Notes under the pieces: generated by a model
Seen by the model: the letters and a program-made list of their open reading frames with translations, nothing else
Told to the model about the DNA's origin: nothing
Databases searched by the model: none
DNA from: Lentzea aerocolonigenes
GTDB lineage: Bacteria > Actinomycetota > Actinomycetes > Mycobacteriales > Pseudonocardiaceae
Assembly: GCF_000955955.1 (NCBI RefSeq)
Contig: NZ_JYJG01000233.1
Location: 1-17,650, forward strand
Direction: 5' to 3'
DNA: 17,650 nt
Shown: piece by piece, positions 6,819 to 13,585 of the stretch
Numbering within the stretch: position 1 is the first letter of the stretch
How the letters are laid out: each line of letters opens with the position of its first letter
Position numbers and translations under genes: made by a program

Positions 6819-7401
6819 CGACCACGACGACTCCCCCATCGCGGCACGGGTGCGCGAGCTGGAAGCGGTCCTGGAGGAGAAGGGACTGCTGGACGCGACC
6901 GAGCTCGATCGGGCGTTGGAGGCGTTCGCGCACAAAGCCTCGCCCGCCAACGGCTTCCGGGTCGTGGCGCGGGCGTGGGTGGACGACGGGTTCAAGGCCC
7001 GGCTGCTCGCCAACGCCAACGAGGCGTTGCCGGAAGTCGGGTTGTCGATGGGTGGCGGACTGCAGGTACAGCAGCTGCACGTCGTGGAGAACACCGAAGA
7101 GGTGCACAACGTGATCGTGTGCACGCTGTGCAGCTGCTACCCGTTGTCACTGCTCGGACCGTCGCCGACCTGGTACAAGAGCCCGGCTTATCGGTCCAAA
7201 GTGGTCAGTGAGCCGCGCGAGGTGCTGCGGCAGTTCGGGCTCGAGCTGCCGGCGGCCACGGAGATCCGGGTGTGGGACGCCAACGCCGAGTCGCGGTACA
7301 TGGTGCTGCCGCGCAGGCCCGCGAACACCGAGAAGCTGACCGAAGAAGAGCTGGCGGGGAGAGTCACGCGCAACGGGCTGATCGGCACCGCGGCGGTCTG
7401 A
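6811..7401 (+). CDS. Nitrile hydratase alpha subunit, cobalt type
   Basis: Catalytic subunit of 196 residues. Nitrile hydratases convert nitriles to amides with a non-corrinoid cobalt or iron centre. The metal-binding claw is at C104-T-L-C107-S-C109; threonine in the second position marks the cobalt type (iron enzymes have serine). In the family the last two positions of the claw give cysteine sulfinic and sulfenic acids. WYKSPAYRSKVVSEPREVL (121-139) and SRYMVLPRRP further on are also diagnostic. It is the last gene of the epimerase/beta-N/beta-C/alpha operon. A thiocyanate hydrolase gamma subunit is the alternative, but those have longer partner subunits. No P14K/P47K-type cobalt activator is encoded nearby, so metal insertion may depend on one of the small subunits or an unlinked gene. 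Confidence 0.9.
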   Translation: MSDDHDDSPIAARVRELEAVLEEKGLLDATELDRALEAFAHKASPANGFRVVARAWVDDGFKARLLANANEALPEVGLSMGGGLQVQQLHVVENTEEVHNVIVCTLCSCYPLSLLGPSPTWYKSPAYRSKVVSEPREVLRQFGLELPAATEIRVWDANAESRYMVLPRRPANTEKLTEEELAGRVTRNGLIGTAAV

Positions 7402-7420
7402 GGCCGCGGTGCCGATCAGC
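7377..7420. terminator. Perfect 18-bp inverted repeat, bidirectional terminator
   Basis: The arms 7377-7394 (GCTGATCGGCACCGCGGC) and 7403-7420 are perfectly complementary around an 8-base loop (GGTCTGAG) that contains the alpha subunit stop codon. No T-run follows, which is usual in high-GC actinobacteria. It lies between convergent genes, six bases from the stop of the serine hydrolase, and could serve both. The last five to six codons of the alpha gene are part of the stem. Confidence 0.8.
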
Positions 7421-7425
7421 ACCAC

Positions 7426-8826
7426 TCAGATGTGCTTCATGATGTTGTCGATCGCCTTGCCGAGCTGCGCGTACTTCTGCGTGTAGAGCACCGGGAACAC
7501 GTTGGGCGGGTCGGCCGGGCGGTCGGCGTCCACGTAGTCGGTGCCGAGGTTGCAGAACACGACGACGATGTAGTTGCGCTTGTCCTTGCCGCGGAACGAC
7601 TTCACGATGCCCGCGTCGGAACCGGTGGTGTCGACCCAGCCGGTCTTGTGCGCGAACGTCACCTCAGCGGCGTCGTTGCACGGCCGCACATCGCGGTCGT
7701 ACACTGCGTCGCCGACCGTCACGGTGCCGTCCGGCTTGATCCAGCGCGACGGCACCTTCTGCGGAATGCCCTGCGTCGGGTAGTCACGACCGCACCAGTT
7801 CGGCGTGGACAGCATCTCGTTGTGGCCCTGGCCCGCGAGCGTGTCCTGGAAGAACTTCCGGGACGAGTACGACAGCTCGTTCCTGGTGACCTGCTTGCCC
7901 TGGTCGGTCGTCCACAGCACGCCCGGACCGCCGTTGACCAGGAGCAGGAGCTTCGCGGTGTCGAGACCGCTCATGTTCGAGTCGATCCAGCGCCCACCGT
8001 TGCCGGGAATCGAGCCGCGGTGCATGAGGGTCGGCATGCCGAGGTCGACGAACGTCTGGTTGACGAGATCCCACGCGTTCAGGTCGTAGATCAGCTTGAT
8101 CAACGCGCAGGTGGACTCGTTCTGCGACTTGGTGATCATCTCGTCGAAGTGCTGGCGGATCTTCTTCACCGACGGGCCGCCGCACGCCTCGCGCACCGGG
8201 TTCGGGTCGTAGACGTAGTCGGCGTCGAGGTCGACGCGGCCCTGGTCGGCCAGGCGCAGCACGCCGAAGGCGACCATCAGCTTCAGCACGGAGGCCGGGT
8301 ACGGCGAGGAGAAGTCGATCGCCGCGTTCTCCCGGCCGGCCAGCACGTCACGCGTGCCCTTGCCGCCGTTGGCGTCCCACTCGTCGTCGTCCCACCAGCG
8401 GTACCGAACCTGGTCGGTCGACAGTCCCTTGTGCTTGACCGGCACGACCACGCCGTTCGGGTACTGCGGGCTGAGCAGCACGTTCGCCACCGAGGCAGGC
8501 CGCCCCAACGGGTCGAGCTCGATGATCGCCGCGTCCATGTTCGGCGTCTGGTGCAACGGTTTGCCCGCCGCGGCCATCCGCAGCCGGGCCCGGTTCATCA
8601 GCTCGGCGGGCGACGCGTCGTACTTCTCCCGCGGCCCCGCTGCCGACCGCGCCCCTGGCTGCGGCGGCGTGAGGTCGATGACGTCCTTGAAGTTCTGCGC
8701 GACGATCGCCTCGCGCAGCTTCTCCGCCAACGAGTGGTGGGTCTCGTCGGCAACAGCGACGGGTGCCAGCGCGGCACCCGTCAGCGTCAGCGCCGTGCAG
8801 AGCACGGTGATGCGCTTGAGTTTCAT
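7426..8826 (-). CDS. Secreted serine hydrolase, class A beta-lactamase-like
   Basis: Exported protein of 466 residues. Residues 1-26 form a Sec signal peptide (LTGAALAPVAVA, cleavage after A26). The catalytic domain lies at about 165-460 with the penicillin-interacting motifs S179-V-L-K182, S234-Q-N236 and K394-T-G396. S179 is the expected nucleophile. The second motif has Gln in place of the usual Asp. Residues 27-150 form an extension not present in ordinary beta-lactamases, and Cys pairs (C240, C345, C383, C425) suggest disulfides. It may hydrolyse beta-lactams, peptidoglycan peptides or small esters; sequence does not decide. GGGGGAG precedes the ATG. It is last in a run of minus-strand genes after the two lipoproteins, with a 42-base gap. 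Confidence 0.87.
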   Translation of the reverse strand: MKLKRITVLCTALTLTGAALAPVAVADETHHSLAEKLREAIVAQNFKDVIDLTPPQPGARSAAGPREKYDASPAELMNRARLRMAAAGKPLHQTPNMDAAIIELDPLGRPASVANVLLSPQYPNGVVVPVKHKGLSTDQVRYRWWDDDEWDANGGKGTRDVLAGRENAAIDFSSPYPASVLKLMVAFGVLRLADQGRVDLDADYVYDPNPVREACGGPSVKKIRQHFDEMITKSQNESTCALIKLIYDLNAWDLVNQTFVDLGMPTLMHRGSIPGNGGRWIDSNMSGLDTAKLLLLVNGGPGVLWTTDQGKQVTRNELSYSSRKFFQDTLAGQGHNEMLSTPNWCGRDYPTQGIPQKVPSRWIKPDGTVTVGDAVYDRDVRPCNDAAEVTFAHKTGWVDTTGSDAGIVKSFRGKDKRNYIVVVFCNLGTDYVDADRPADPPNVFPVLYTQKYAQLGKAIDNIMKHI

Positions 8827-8868
8827 TCACTCCCCCAGTCGAAGTGGATCTCACAAAATCGTACTGCG

Positions 8869-9369
8869 TCACTCGCAGCGTGCGTCCTTCGTAGTCCCTT
8901 CCACGGAGATCCGCACGTTGCCAGGTCTCAGTTCGCCGAGCACGCAGGCGGCCGGCACGGTGATCACGAACGCCACGCCGGTGACCGTCTCGTCGGCGCG
9001 GAACACCCGCGCGTCCTGCCCGGCAAGCGCTTTCCTCGTGCTGTCGAGCGAGAAGTCACCCGACGCGCACACCTGCTCCAGCGCCGGTCGGATCTTAGCC
9101 GCGACCTCGTTCCCGGCGACGTTCCCCTCCGGTGACAACGGTTCGCGCGCCACCCGCGGGATCAGCGGGGCGGGCACGGCCTGCACGGTCGTGGGGTCGG
9201 GCGTGCACGACCTCGGCGGCAGTCGCGTCGGCGCCGTGCGCGGAACGAGCTCGACGCTCGCAGACCCGATCGGTCTCTCGAGGGTCAGCACCGGGTCAGT
9301 GGCCACGACGGTCCCGCCGCACCCGGCGCACCCCAGCAACAGGACCAGCAAACCCAGTGCGCGCCTCAT
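8869..9369 (-). CDS. Small lipoprotein with paralogous C-terminal domain (copy 2)
   Basis: Unrecognised lipoprotein of 166 residues. The start at 9369 (MRRALGLLVLLLGCAGC) gives a short signal with a lipobox; the longer reading to 9603 is out-of-frame sequence of the upstream gene. The ATG overlaps the stop of the upstream paralog as TGATG. After a Pro/Thr-rich stretch, the C-terminal 85 residues (RPALEQVCASGDFSLDSTRK, then ACVLGELRPGNVRISVEGTT) closely resemble the neighbour. Three cysteines are shared (EQVC, CVLG and the C-terminal C). The shape suggests a small secreted sensor, inhibitor or binding domain, but I do not know its function. It probably works with the adjacent paralog and perhaps the serine hydrolase. 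Confidence 0.8.
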   Translation of the reverse strand: MRRALGLLVLLLGCAGCGGTVVATDPVLTLERPIGSASVELVPRTAPTRLPPRSCTPDPTTVQAVPAPLIPRVAREPLSPEGNVAGNEVAAKIRPALEQVCASGDFSLDSTRKALAGQDARVFRADETVTGVAFVITVPAACVLGELRPGNVRISVEGTTKDARCE

Positions 9370-9935
9370 CAGTGCGACCTCGGTTCGTAGCAGGAGCCCT
9401 CGCCGGTGGTGCCGTCGAGGAAGATCCGCACGAGACCCGGCGCCAGGTCGCCGAGCACGCAGGTCACCCGTTCGGAAGGCCCGTTCGACACGGTGATCGA
9501 GTACCCGACGAACGCCTGGTCGGGATGGTCCCGCACCACGTACGCGTCGTATCCGGTCAGTGCCTTCCTCGTGCCGTCGACGGAGAAGTCGCCCGACGCG
9601 CACACCTGCTCCAGCAAGGGCCTGATGCGAGCGACCGTGTCACGTCCGGTCTGGACACCGCGGGCGTTCAACGGTTTGCGCTGCTTCCAGCCGTTGTTCT
9701 CAGCGTTGTGCGGCGCCACATCAGGATTGACGCCAGAGCTGGGCCCCGGCGGCTGAGGTGGCGCCGGTTTCGGCACGTGCTCCTCGACCTGGCACGGCCC
9801 CGTGGGCGTCGCACTGGTGGACTCCGGACCAGTCGTCGGCACGATCGTCGGCATCTCATCCGCCGTTTTCAGCTCAACCTGACCGCACGCCGCGCACAGC
9901 AGCACAGCGGCCAGTGCCCCCAGCACTCTCGCCAT
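9369..9935 (-). CDS. Small lipoprotein with paralogous C-terminal domain (copy 1)
   Basis: Unrecognised lipoprotein of 188 residues beginning MARVLGALAAVLLCAACGQV, with the lipobox LCAAC. A Thr/Pro-rich linker (about residues 25-70) leads to the domain shared with the downstream gene: RPLLEQVCASGDFSVDGTRK, then TCVLGDLAPGLVRIFLDGTT and a final C. The DNA is also similar; a 22-base stretch is identical at 9594-9615 and 9061-9082, which suggests a fairly recent duplication. An in-frame GTG at 9959 would add eight residues (MCCARVLL), but the 9935 ATG gives a cleaner signal peptide. The ribosome site is weak (GAG at about -11). It lies 33 bases downstream of the MFS gene on the same strand. Confidence 0.8.
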   Translation of the reverse strand: MARVLGALAAVLLCAACGQVELKTADEMPTIVPTTGPESTSATPTGPCQVEEHVPKPAPPQPPGPSSGVNPDVAPHNAENNGWKQRKPLNARGVQTGRDTVARIRPLLEQVCASGDFSVDGTRKALTGYDAYVVRDHPDQAFVGYSITVSNGPSERVTCVLGDLAPGLVRIFLDGTTGEGSCYEPRSH

Positions 9936-9968
9936 GAGCAGCACTCTGGCACAACACACGCCGAAAGG

Positions 9969-11198
9969 TCAGTGAACCGGCTGAACCGCAGGCGTGTTCT
10001 CGACCGACCGCACCGACCGCGACGCCACCATGAACAGCGTGGCGAGCACCTGGATCACCGCGCAGGCGAGCAGCGTCGTGGTGATGCCGACAGCACCCGA
10101 CACCGGCCCGACCACGAGCTGGGCCAGCGGGATGGCCGCGATCGACCCGAGCATGTCGTAGGAGTAGACCCGCGCGAGCCGATCCGCCGGCACGTGGTGC
10201 TGCAGCGAGGTCTCCCAGGCGATGCCGAACTGCTCCATGCACACACCGCAGACGAAAGCGGCGACCATGAGCACCCAGGGCACCGGGTACAGGGCCAGCG
10301 TCAACGGCAGCAGACCGACCGCCGCCGTGCACGCGCAGCCGAGCAGCAGCAGGCGTCGTACGCGCAGACGCATCGCGAGGAACGCACCGGCGACCATGCC
10401 CGCGGTCTGCACGGCCAGCACCAGGCCCCAGGTCTCGCGGCCGATCACGGTGTCCGCGATGACCGGGCCGAGGACCATCGTGCCGGCCGCGTGCTCCGCG
10501 TTGACGAACACGAACGCCACGACCACGATCCACACCCACGGCCGCGAGACGAACTCCGTCCACCCGACGCGCATCTCCGACAGCACACCCGGTTTGTGCG
10601 CGGCGGCGACACGGGCGGCCGGCACCCGCACGAACGAGAACGCCAGCCCGGCCAGTGCGAACGTCAGCGCGTCCACCGCGAGTCCCCACCCCGGTCCGGC
10701 GAACGCGATCAGCAGACCGCCCAGCGACGAGCCGGCGATCACCGACGAGTTCAACCCGAGGCGCAGCACCGCGTTCGCCTGTTGCCGCTGCTCGACGGGC
10801 ACGGTCTGCGGGACCAGAGCACCGGAGGCGGGGAACGAGAAGGCGCTCGACATGCCGTTGACGGCGGAGAGCACGATGAACGCCGGGATCGACACGGATC
10901 CGGTCAGCACGAGAACAGCCAGCAGGGCCTGGCTCAGGAACGACACCGCGGACGACCCGACGAGCACGTACTGCCGGGGCAGGCGGTCCGCGACGACACC
11001 GCCCCACAGCAGGAAGGCCACGTTCGCGATCGACCGTGCGGCGACCACGATGCCGAGAGTGGTGACCGACGACGTCACGTCGCGCACGGCGAACACGAGC
11101 GCGATCTGCGCCATCGAGTTGCCGGCCATGGTCGTGACCCGGGCTGTGAGCAGCCAACGAAAAGCTGGATGCGCCAATGGCGCGAACGAATCCCCCAT
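9969..11198 (-). CDS. MFS transporter (second)
   Basis: Predicted permease of 409 residues with about twelve helices. It begins MGDSFAPLAHPAFRWLLTAR. A motif A-like loop reads WGGVVADRLPRQY (about residues 65-77), and the helix 5 region reads RLGLNSSVIAGSSLGGLLIA. A central loop (about residues 195-215, ending SEMRVGWTEF) separates the two halves. It resembles macrolide/enterobactin-type MFS efflux proteins; the substrate is unknown. No Shine-Dalgarno is seen before the ATG, but TAGGTT lies about ten bases upstream, so a leaderless or very short leader is possible. It precedes the two lipoproteins and the serine hydrolase on the same strand with short gaps, and may be the first gene of that unit. 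It is separated from doxX by a strong hairpin. Confidence 0.9.
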   Translation of the reverse strand: MGDSFAPLAHPAFRWLLTARVTTMAGNSMAQIALVFAVRDVTSSVTTLGIVVAARSIANVAFLLWGGVVADRLPRQYVLVGSSAVSFLSQALLAVLVLTGSVSIPAFIVLSAVNGMSSAFSFPASGALVPQTVPVEQRQQANAVLRLGLNSSVIAGSSLGGLLIAFAGPGWGLAVDALTFALAGLAFSFVRVPAARVAAAHKPGVLSEMRVGWTEFVSRPWVWIVVVAFVFVNAEHAAGTMVLGPVIADTVIGRETWGLVLAVQTAGMVAGAFLAMRLRVRRLLLLGCACTAAVGLLPLTLALYPVPWVLMVAAFVCGVCMEQFGIAWETSLQHHVPADRLARVYSYDMLGSIAAIPLAQLVVGPVSGAVGITTTLLACAVIQVLATLFMVASRSVRSVENTPAVQPVH

Positions 11199-11215
11199 GG
11201 GAAGTGAACCTAACA

Positions 11216-11254
11216 GCGGGAGCCGCCCGATCTGGAGGATCGAGCGGCTCCCGC
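11216..11254 (-). terminator. Intrinsic-type terminator after the doxX-like gene
   Basis: The stem GCGGGAGCCGC (11216-11226) pairs perfectly with 11244-11254 (11 bp). Inside it CGATC (11228-11232) pairs with GATCG (11238-11242) around a 5-base loop. It starts one base after the doxX-like stop codon on the minus strand and separates it from the MFS gene. No T-run is present. Confidence 0.75.
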
Positions 11255-11255
11255 G

Positions 11256-11279
11256 TCATCGCACGCGAGGGTGCGATGA
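11256..11279. repeat. 9-bp inverted repeat at the end of the doxX-like gene
   Basis: TCATCGCAC (11256-11264) and GTGCGATGA (11271-11279) are perfect complements around GCGAGG. The repeat includes the stop codon and abuts the larger hairpin at 11216-11254, giving two tandem hairpins at the 3' end of the message. Confidence 0.6.
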
Positions 11280-11717
11280 GGCGATGACCACCGCGGCGGC
11301 GACGGTCACCAGGTTCTTCAGGATGTACTGGGCTTCGAACGACGCCTGCAGCGGACCGGACCACATCTCGCCGGGGAACAACACCAGCGGTGTCGACACC
11401 AGCACGACGTGACCGATCAGCAGGACAGCGCACAATCGTGGTGCGCGGAAGCTCAGCAGAACCAGTGCGATCCCGATTTCCGTGATCGCGGCACTCAATC
11501 GAGCCAAATCCCCGGTGATGATCCCGAACGTCAAAGCGGAAACAGTGCGTTCGACGAGATCTTGGGCAGGGCTGCCACCGGGAAAGAGCTTCAGCACGCC
11601 GAACCAGAGGTACACGACCCCCAGTCCGATGCGAAGCAGCGGAATTCCGGCCTCCCGCGTGAAACGGGTGATCCGTTGTTCAGCGGATTCGCGGCGTGTG
11701 GTTTCTGGACGCAACAT
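11256..11717 (-). CDS. DoxX/DUF417-like small membrane protein
   Basis: Membrane protein of 153 residues with about four helices. A basic N-terminal tail (residues 1-22) leads to GIPLLRIGLGVVYLWFGVLK, then LFPGGSPAQDLV, then helices around SAAITEIGIALVLLSF, LCAVLLIGHVVLVSTPLVLF and YILKNLVTVAAAVVIAS. The FGxLK-FPGxxPA pattern resembles the DoxX superfamily and YkgB/DUF417 proteins, some of which protect against oxidants. The start ATG at 11717 has GGAGAGGGAG upstream. That ribosome site partly overlaps a 14-bp inverted repeat that follows the peroxidase gene, so expression may be controlled by RNA folding. It is downstream of the peroxidase (58-base gap) and probably co-transcribed. The molecular function is uncertain. 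Confidence 0.8.
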   Translation of the reverse strand: MLRPETTRRESAEQRITRFTREAGIPLLRIGLGVVYLWFGVLKLFPGGSPAQDLVERTVSALTFGIITGDLARLSAAITEIGIALVLLSFRAPRLCAVLLIGHVVLVSTPLVLFPGEMWSGPLQASFEAQYILKNLVTVAAAVVIASSHPRVR

Positions 11718-11727
11718 CGATCTCCCT

Positions 11728-11763
11728 CTCCTGTCTGGCTGCCACCACCCAGCCAGACAGGAG
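11728..11763 (-). repeat. 14-bp inverted repeat between peroxidase and doxX-like genes
   Basis: CTCCTGTCTGGCTG (11728-11741) pairs perfectly with 11750-11763 around an 8-base loop (CCACCACC on the top strand). It starts 12 bases after the peroxidase stop codon. On the minus-strand message its downstream arm ends in AGGAG, which is the first part of the doxX-like ribosome site. It may be a partial terminator that sets the ratio of the two products, an RNA-processing site or a translational lock. Confidence 0.65.
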
Positions 11764-11775
11764 GAACGAGGAAGA

Positions 11776-13464
11776 TCAGCTGCCTGCGGGCTTTTCCCCG
11801 AGCGGGTTCAGCAGGTCGGTCTTGCCCTCGAAGGCGAACAGCAGCAGGTCGACCATGCGGAACGTGCTGGAGTCCGGTCCGAGCGTCGGCCGCCAGTACG
11901 GCGAGCGCACGATCGAGATCCGGCTGCCCTCGATGGCCCGGTGGAACACCTCGGCCGTCAACCGGCCGCCCACGGGACCCATGCGACCGTTGTTGAACTC
12001 CGCCTCGCGCAGGACGTAGAACCACAACGGCGTCGCCTCGACCAGCTGCGCCTTCTGCTCGTCGGTCAACGAGTCCAGGTTCGCGCCACCGTTGCCGGTG
12101 AGGATCTGCTCGGCGCTGAGCGGCTCGACCCCGAAGAGCTCCGCGATCTGCTGACCGCTGGCGAGCTCCATCATGTTCGCCCTGGTCAGGTTGCGGAACG
12201 CGAGGTTGCGCTGGATCTCCGGGAACTGCGTGCCGCGGCCGCCGAACGTGCCGGCCGGCAGCTGCCGCAGCGGGTTGACCAGCAGCGTGTCGATCCTCTT
12301 GGTGACGTTGCCGCCGCCGGAGTCCGCCGGGGGCACCAGGTCGTCCCGGTCCGCCTCGGTGAAGTCGTAGAGGCGGCGGAAGTCCGCGATCCAGTTGCTG
12401 GGCAGCGTGAGCGTGTCGCCCCTGTTCACGTCGTCCAGGTCGGCCGGCAGCTGCGACCCGGGGTCGAAGTTGCCGCTGGTACCGGTGAACACGAACAGCA
12501 GGAACAGCGACGCGATCGGGCCGGGCCCGGTCGAGTTGAACACGCGGTTCCACTGGTAGGCACCGCGGATCATGCTGTGCCCGAGCCGGTAGGACGCGAC
12601 CGAGAACTCGATCGGCATCGTCGGCGTGTTGTCCCGGCGGTAGTGCTTGCCGGGCACCTCGAAGAACTTGCGGCCGTTGGTGAAGACGTCGTCCACGATC
12701 GCGGGGTCGATGATCCGCGGCAGGAAGTCGGTCTTCAGCATGAACTGGTAGTGCCGGACCACCAGTTCCTTGGCGGCGCGGAACAGCCGTTCCCCGGTGA
12801 GGCCGGTGAGCGCGAGCTCGTCGACCACCCGGTTGTGGAAGCGGATGAACGCCAGGTGCGTCTGCGCGATGACGAGGTTCTCGTCGTTGCGCGGGTCCGG
12901 GATCAGCGGCGAGCGCCGATCCGCCGGCGTGCCCGCGGTGCCACCGCGGCGCGGCAGGTCGAAGCCCTCGAACGGCACGTTGGTGCCCTGGTCCGGGAAC
13001 CCGACCGGCGTCGTGGTGCCGACCTTGAGCTTCACGCCGTCCTCGGCGTAGAAGGCCTGGTCGTCCTTGTCGCGCGGACCGCGGCCGTAGACCGAGTCGA
13101 GGTCCAGCGCGGGCGAACGGCCCTGCAGCAGGTCGTCCACGTTGGTGTCCTGGCCGAGCTGCGACTCGGTGCGGTCCATCGTGAGGTCGTGGTCGACGAA
13201 CTGGCCGAGGTAGGTGAACCCCGCCGGCACGGCCGGGTCTGCCGAGTCGGGCTGCGCCACCGTCGGCTCCGGCGTCATCGCGAGAGCGAGGGCTTCCCGC
13301 AACGCCTCGTCCGTGCGCGGGCCCTTGGGCCCGAGCCGCGAGAACCGGAACCTGCGCAACTCCTCCGCCGTGGAGGGCTGACGCGTGATGGCCTCACCGT
13401 TGTCGTCGAATTCCAGCACACCTTCGCCCACGACGAAGAAACTGTCGCGCGAGTGCCTCTTCAT
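11776..13464 (-). CDS. Animal-type heme peroxidase (peroxidase-cyclooxygenase superfamily)
   Basis: Heme peroxidase of 562 residues. FTYLGQFVDHDLTMDRTE (83-100) holds the distal D91-H92. DPRNDE (190-195) holds R192 and E195, followed by a THLAFIRFHNRVVDEL helix. RLGHSM (293-298) holds the proximal H296. In myeloperoxidase, Asp94 and Glu242 form ester bonds to heme next to His95 and Arg239; D91, H92, R192 and E195 fit these places, so covalent heme is likely by inference. There is no signal peptide or membrane helix, so it appears cytosolic or leaves by an unknown route. The ATG at 13464 has AGGGGGA five bases upstream; the longer reading to 13578 only adds intergenic sequence. It lies downstream of a glycosyltransferase and upstream of the doxX-like gene. 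Confidence 0.92.
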   Translation of the reverse strand: MKRHSRDSFFVVGEGVLEFDDNGEAITRQPSTAEELRRFRFSRLGPKGPRTDEALREALALAMTPEPTVAQPDSADPAVPAGFTYLGQFVDHDLTMDRTESQLGQDTNVDDLLQGRSPALDLDSVYGRGPRDKDDQAFYAEDGVKLKVGTTTPVGFPDQGTNVPFEGFDLPRRGGTAGTPADRRSPLIPDPRNDENLVIAQTHLAFIRFHNRVVDELALTGLTGERLFRAAKELVVRHYQFMLKTDFLPRIIDPAIVDDVFTNGRKFFEVPGKHYRRDNTPTMPIEFSVASYRLGHSMIRGAYQWNRVFNSTGPGPIASLFLLFVFTGTSGNFDPGSQLPADLDDVNRGDTLTLPSNWIADFRRLYDFTEADRDDLVPPADSGGGNVTKRIDTLLVNPLRQLPAGTFGGRGTQFPEIQRNLAFRNLTRANMMELASGQQIAELFGVEPLSAEQILTGNGGANLDSLTDEQKAQLVEATPLWFYVLREAEFNNGRMGPVGGRLTAEVFHRAIEGSRISIVRSPYWRPTLGPDSSTFRMVDLLLFAFEGKTDLLNPLGEKPAGS

Positions 13465-13546
13465 ATAATCCCCCTGTATCCCCTCCGTCAGGCGACCTGT
13501 TCTCCCCAACAAGCACCTGCCCCACGGCCAAGTCTCCAGACGGAGG

Positions 13547-13576
13547 AAATTACCGTCGAAGGTTTTGGCCAAAACC
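13547..13576 (-). promoter_or_regulatory. Putative peroxidase promoter with 16-bp palindromic operator
   Basis: GGTTTTGGCCAAAACC (13561-13576) is a perfect palindrome with no spacer, in an unusually AT-rich patch between the glycosyltransferase stop and the peroxidase start. On the minus strand TAATTT (13552-13547) fits a -10 box, and the palindrome then covers the -35 position. The predicted leader is about 75 bases. Repression or activation by an unidentified dimeric regulator is inferred. Confidence 0.5.
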
Positions 13577-13585
13577 AAAACGTCG

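Noticed and set aside
7432..9135. Plus-strand reading frame of 567 residues
   Set aside because: Antisense to the serine hydrolase, whose signal peptide and catalytic motifs are clear.
9132..11207. Long plus-strand reading frame of 691 residues
   Set aside because: It lies opposite the MFS and lipoprotein genes and is rich in Arg, His, Gln and Asp, typical of antisense frames in high-GC DNA; no motif seen.
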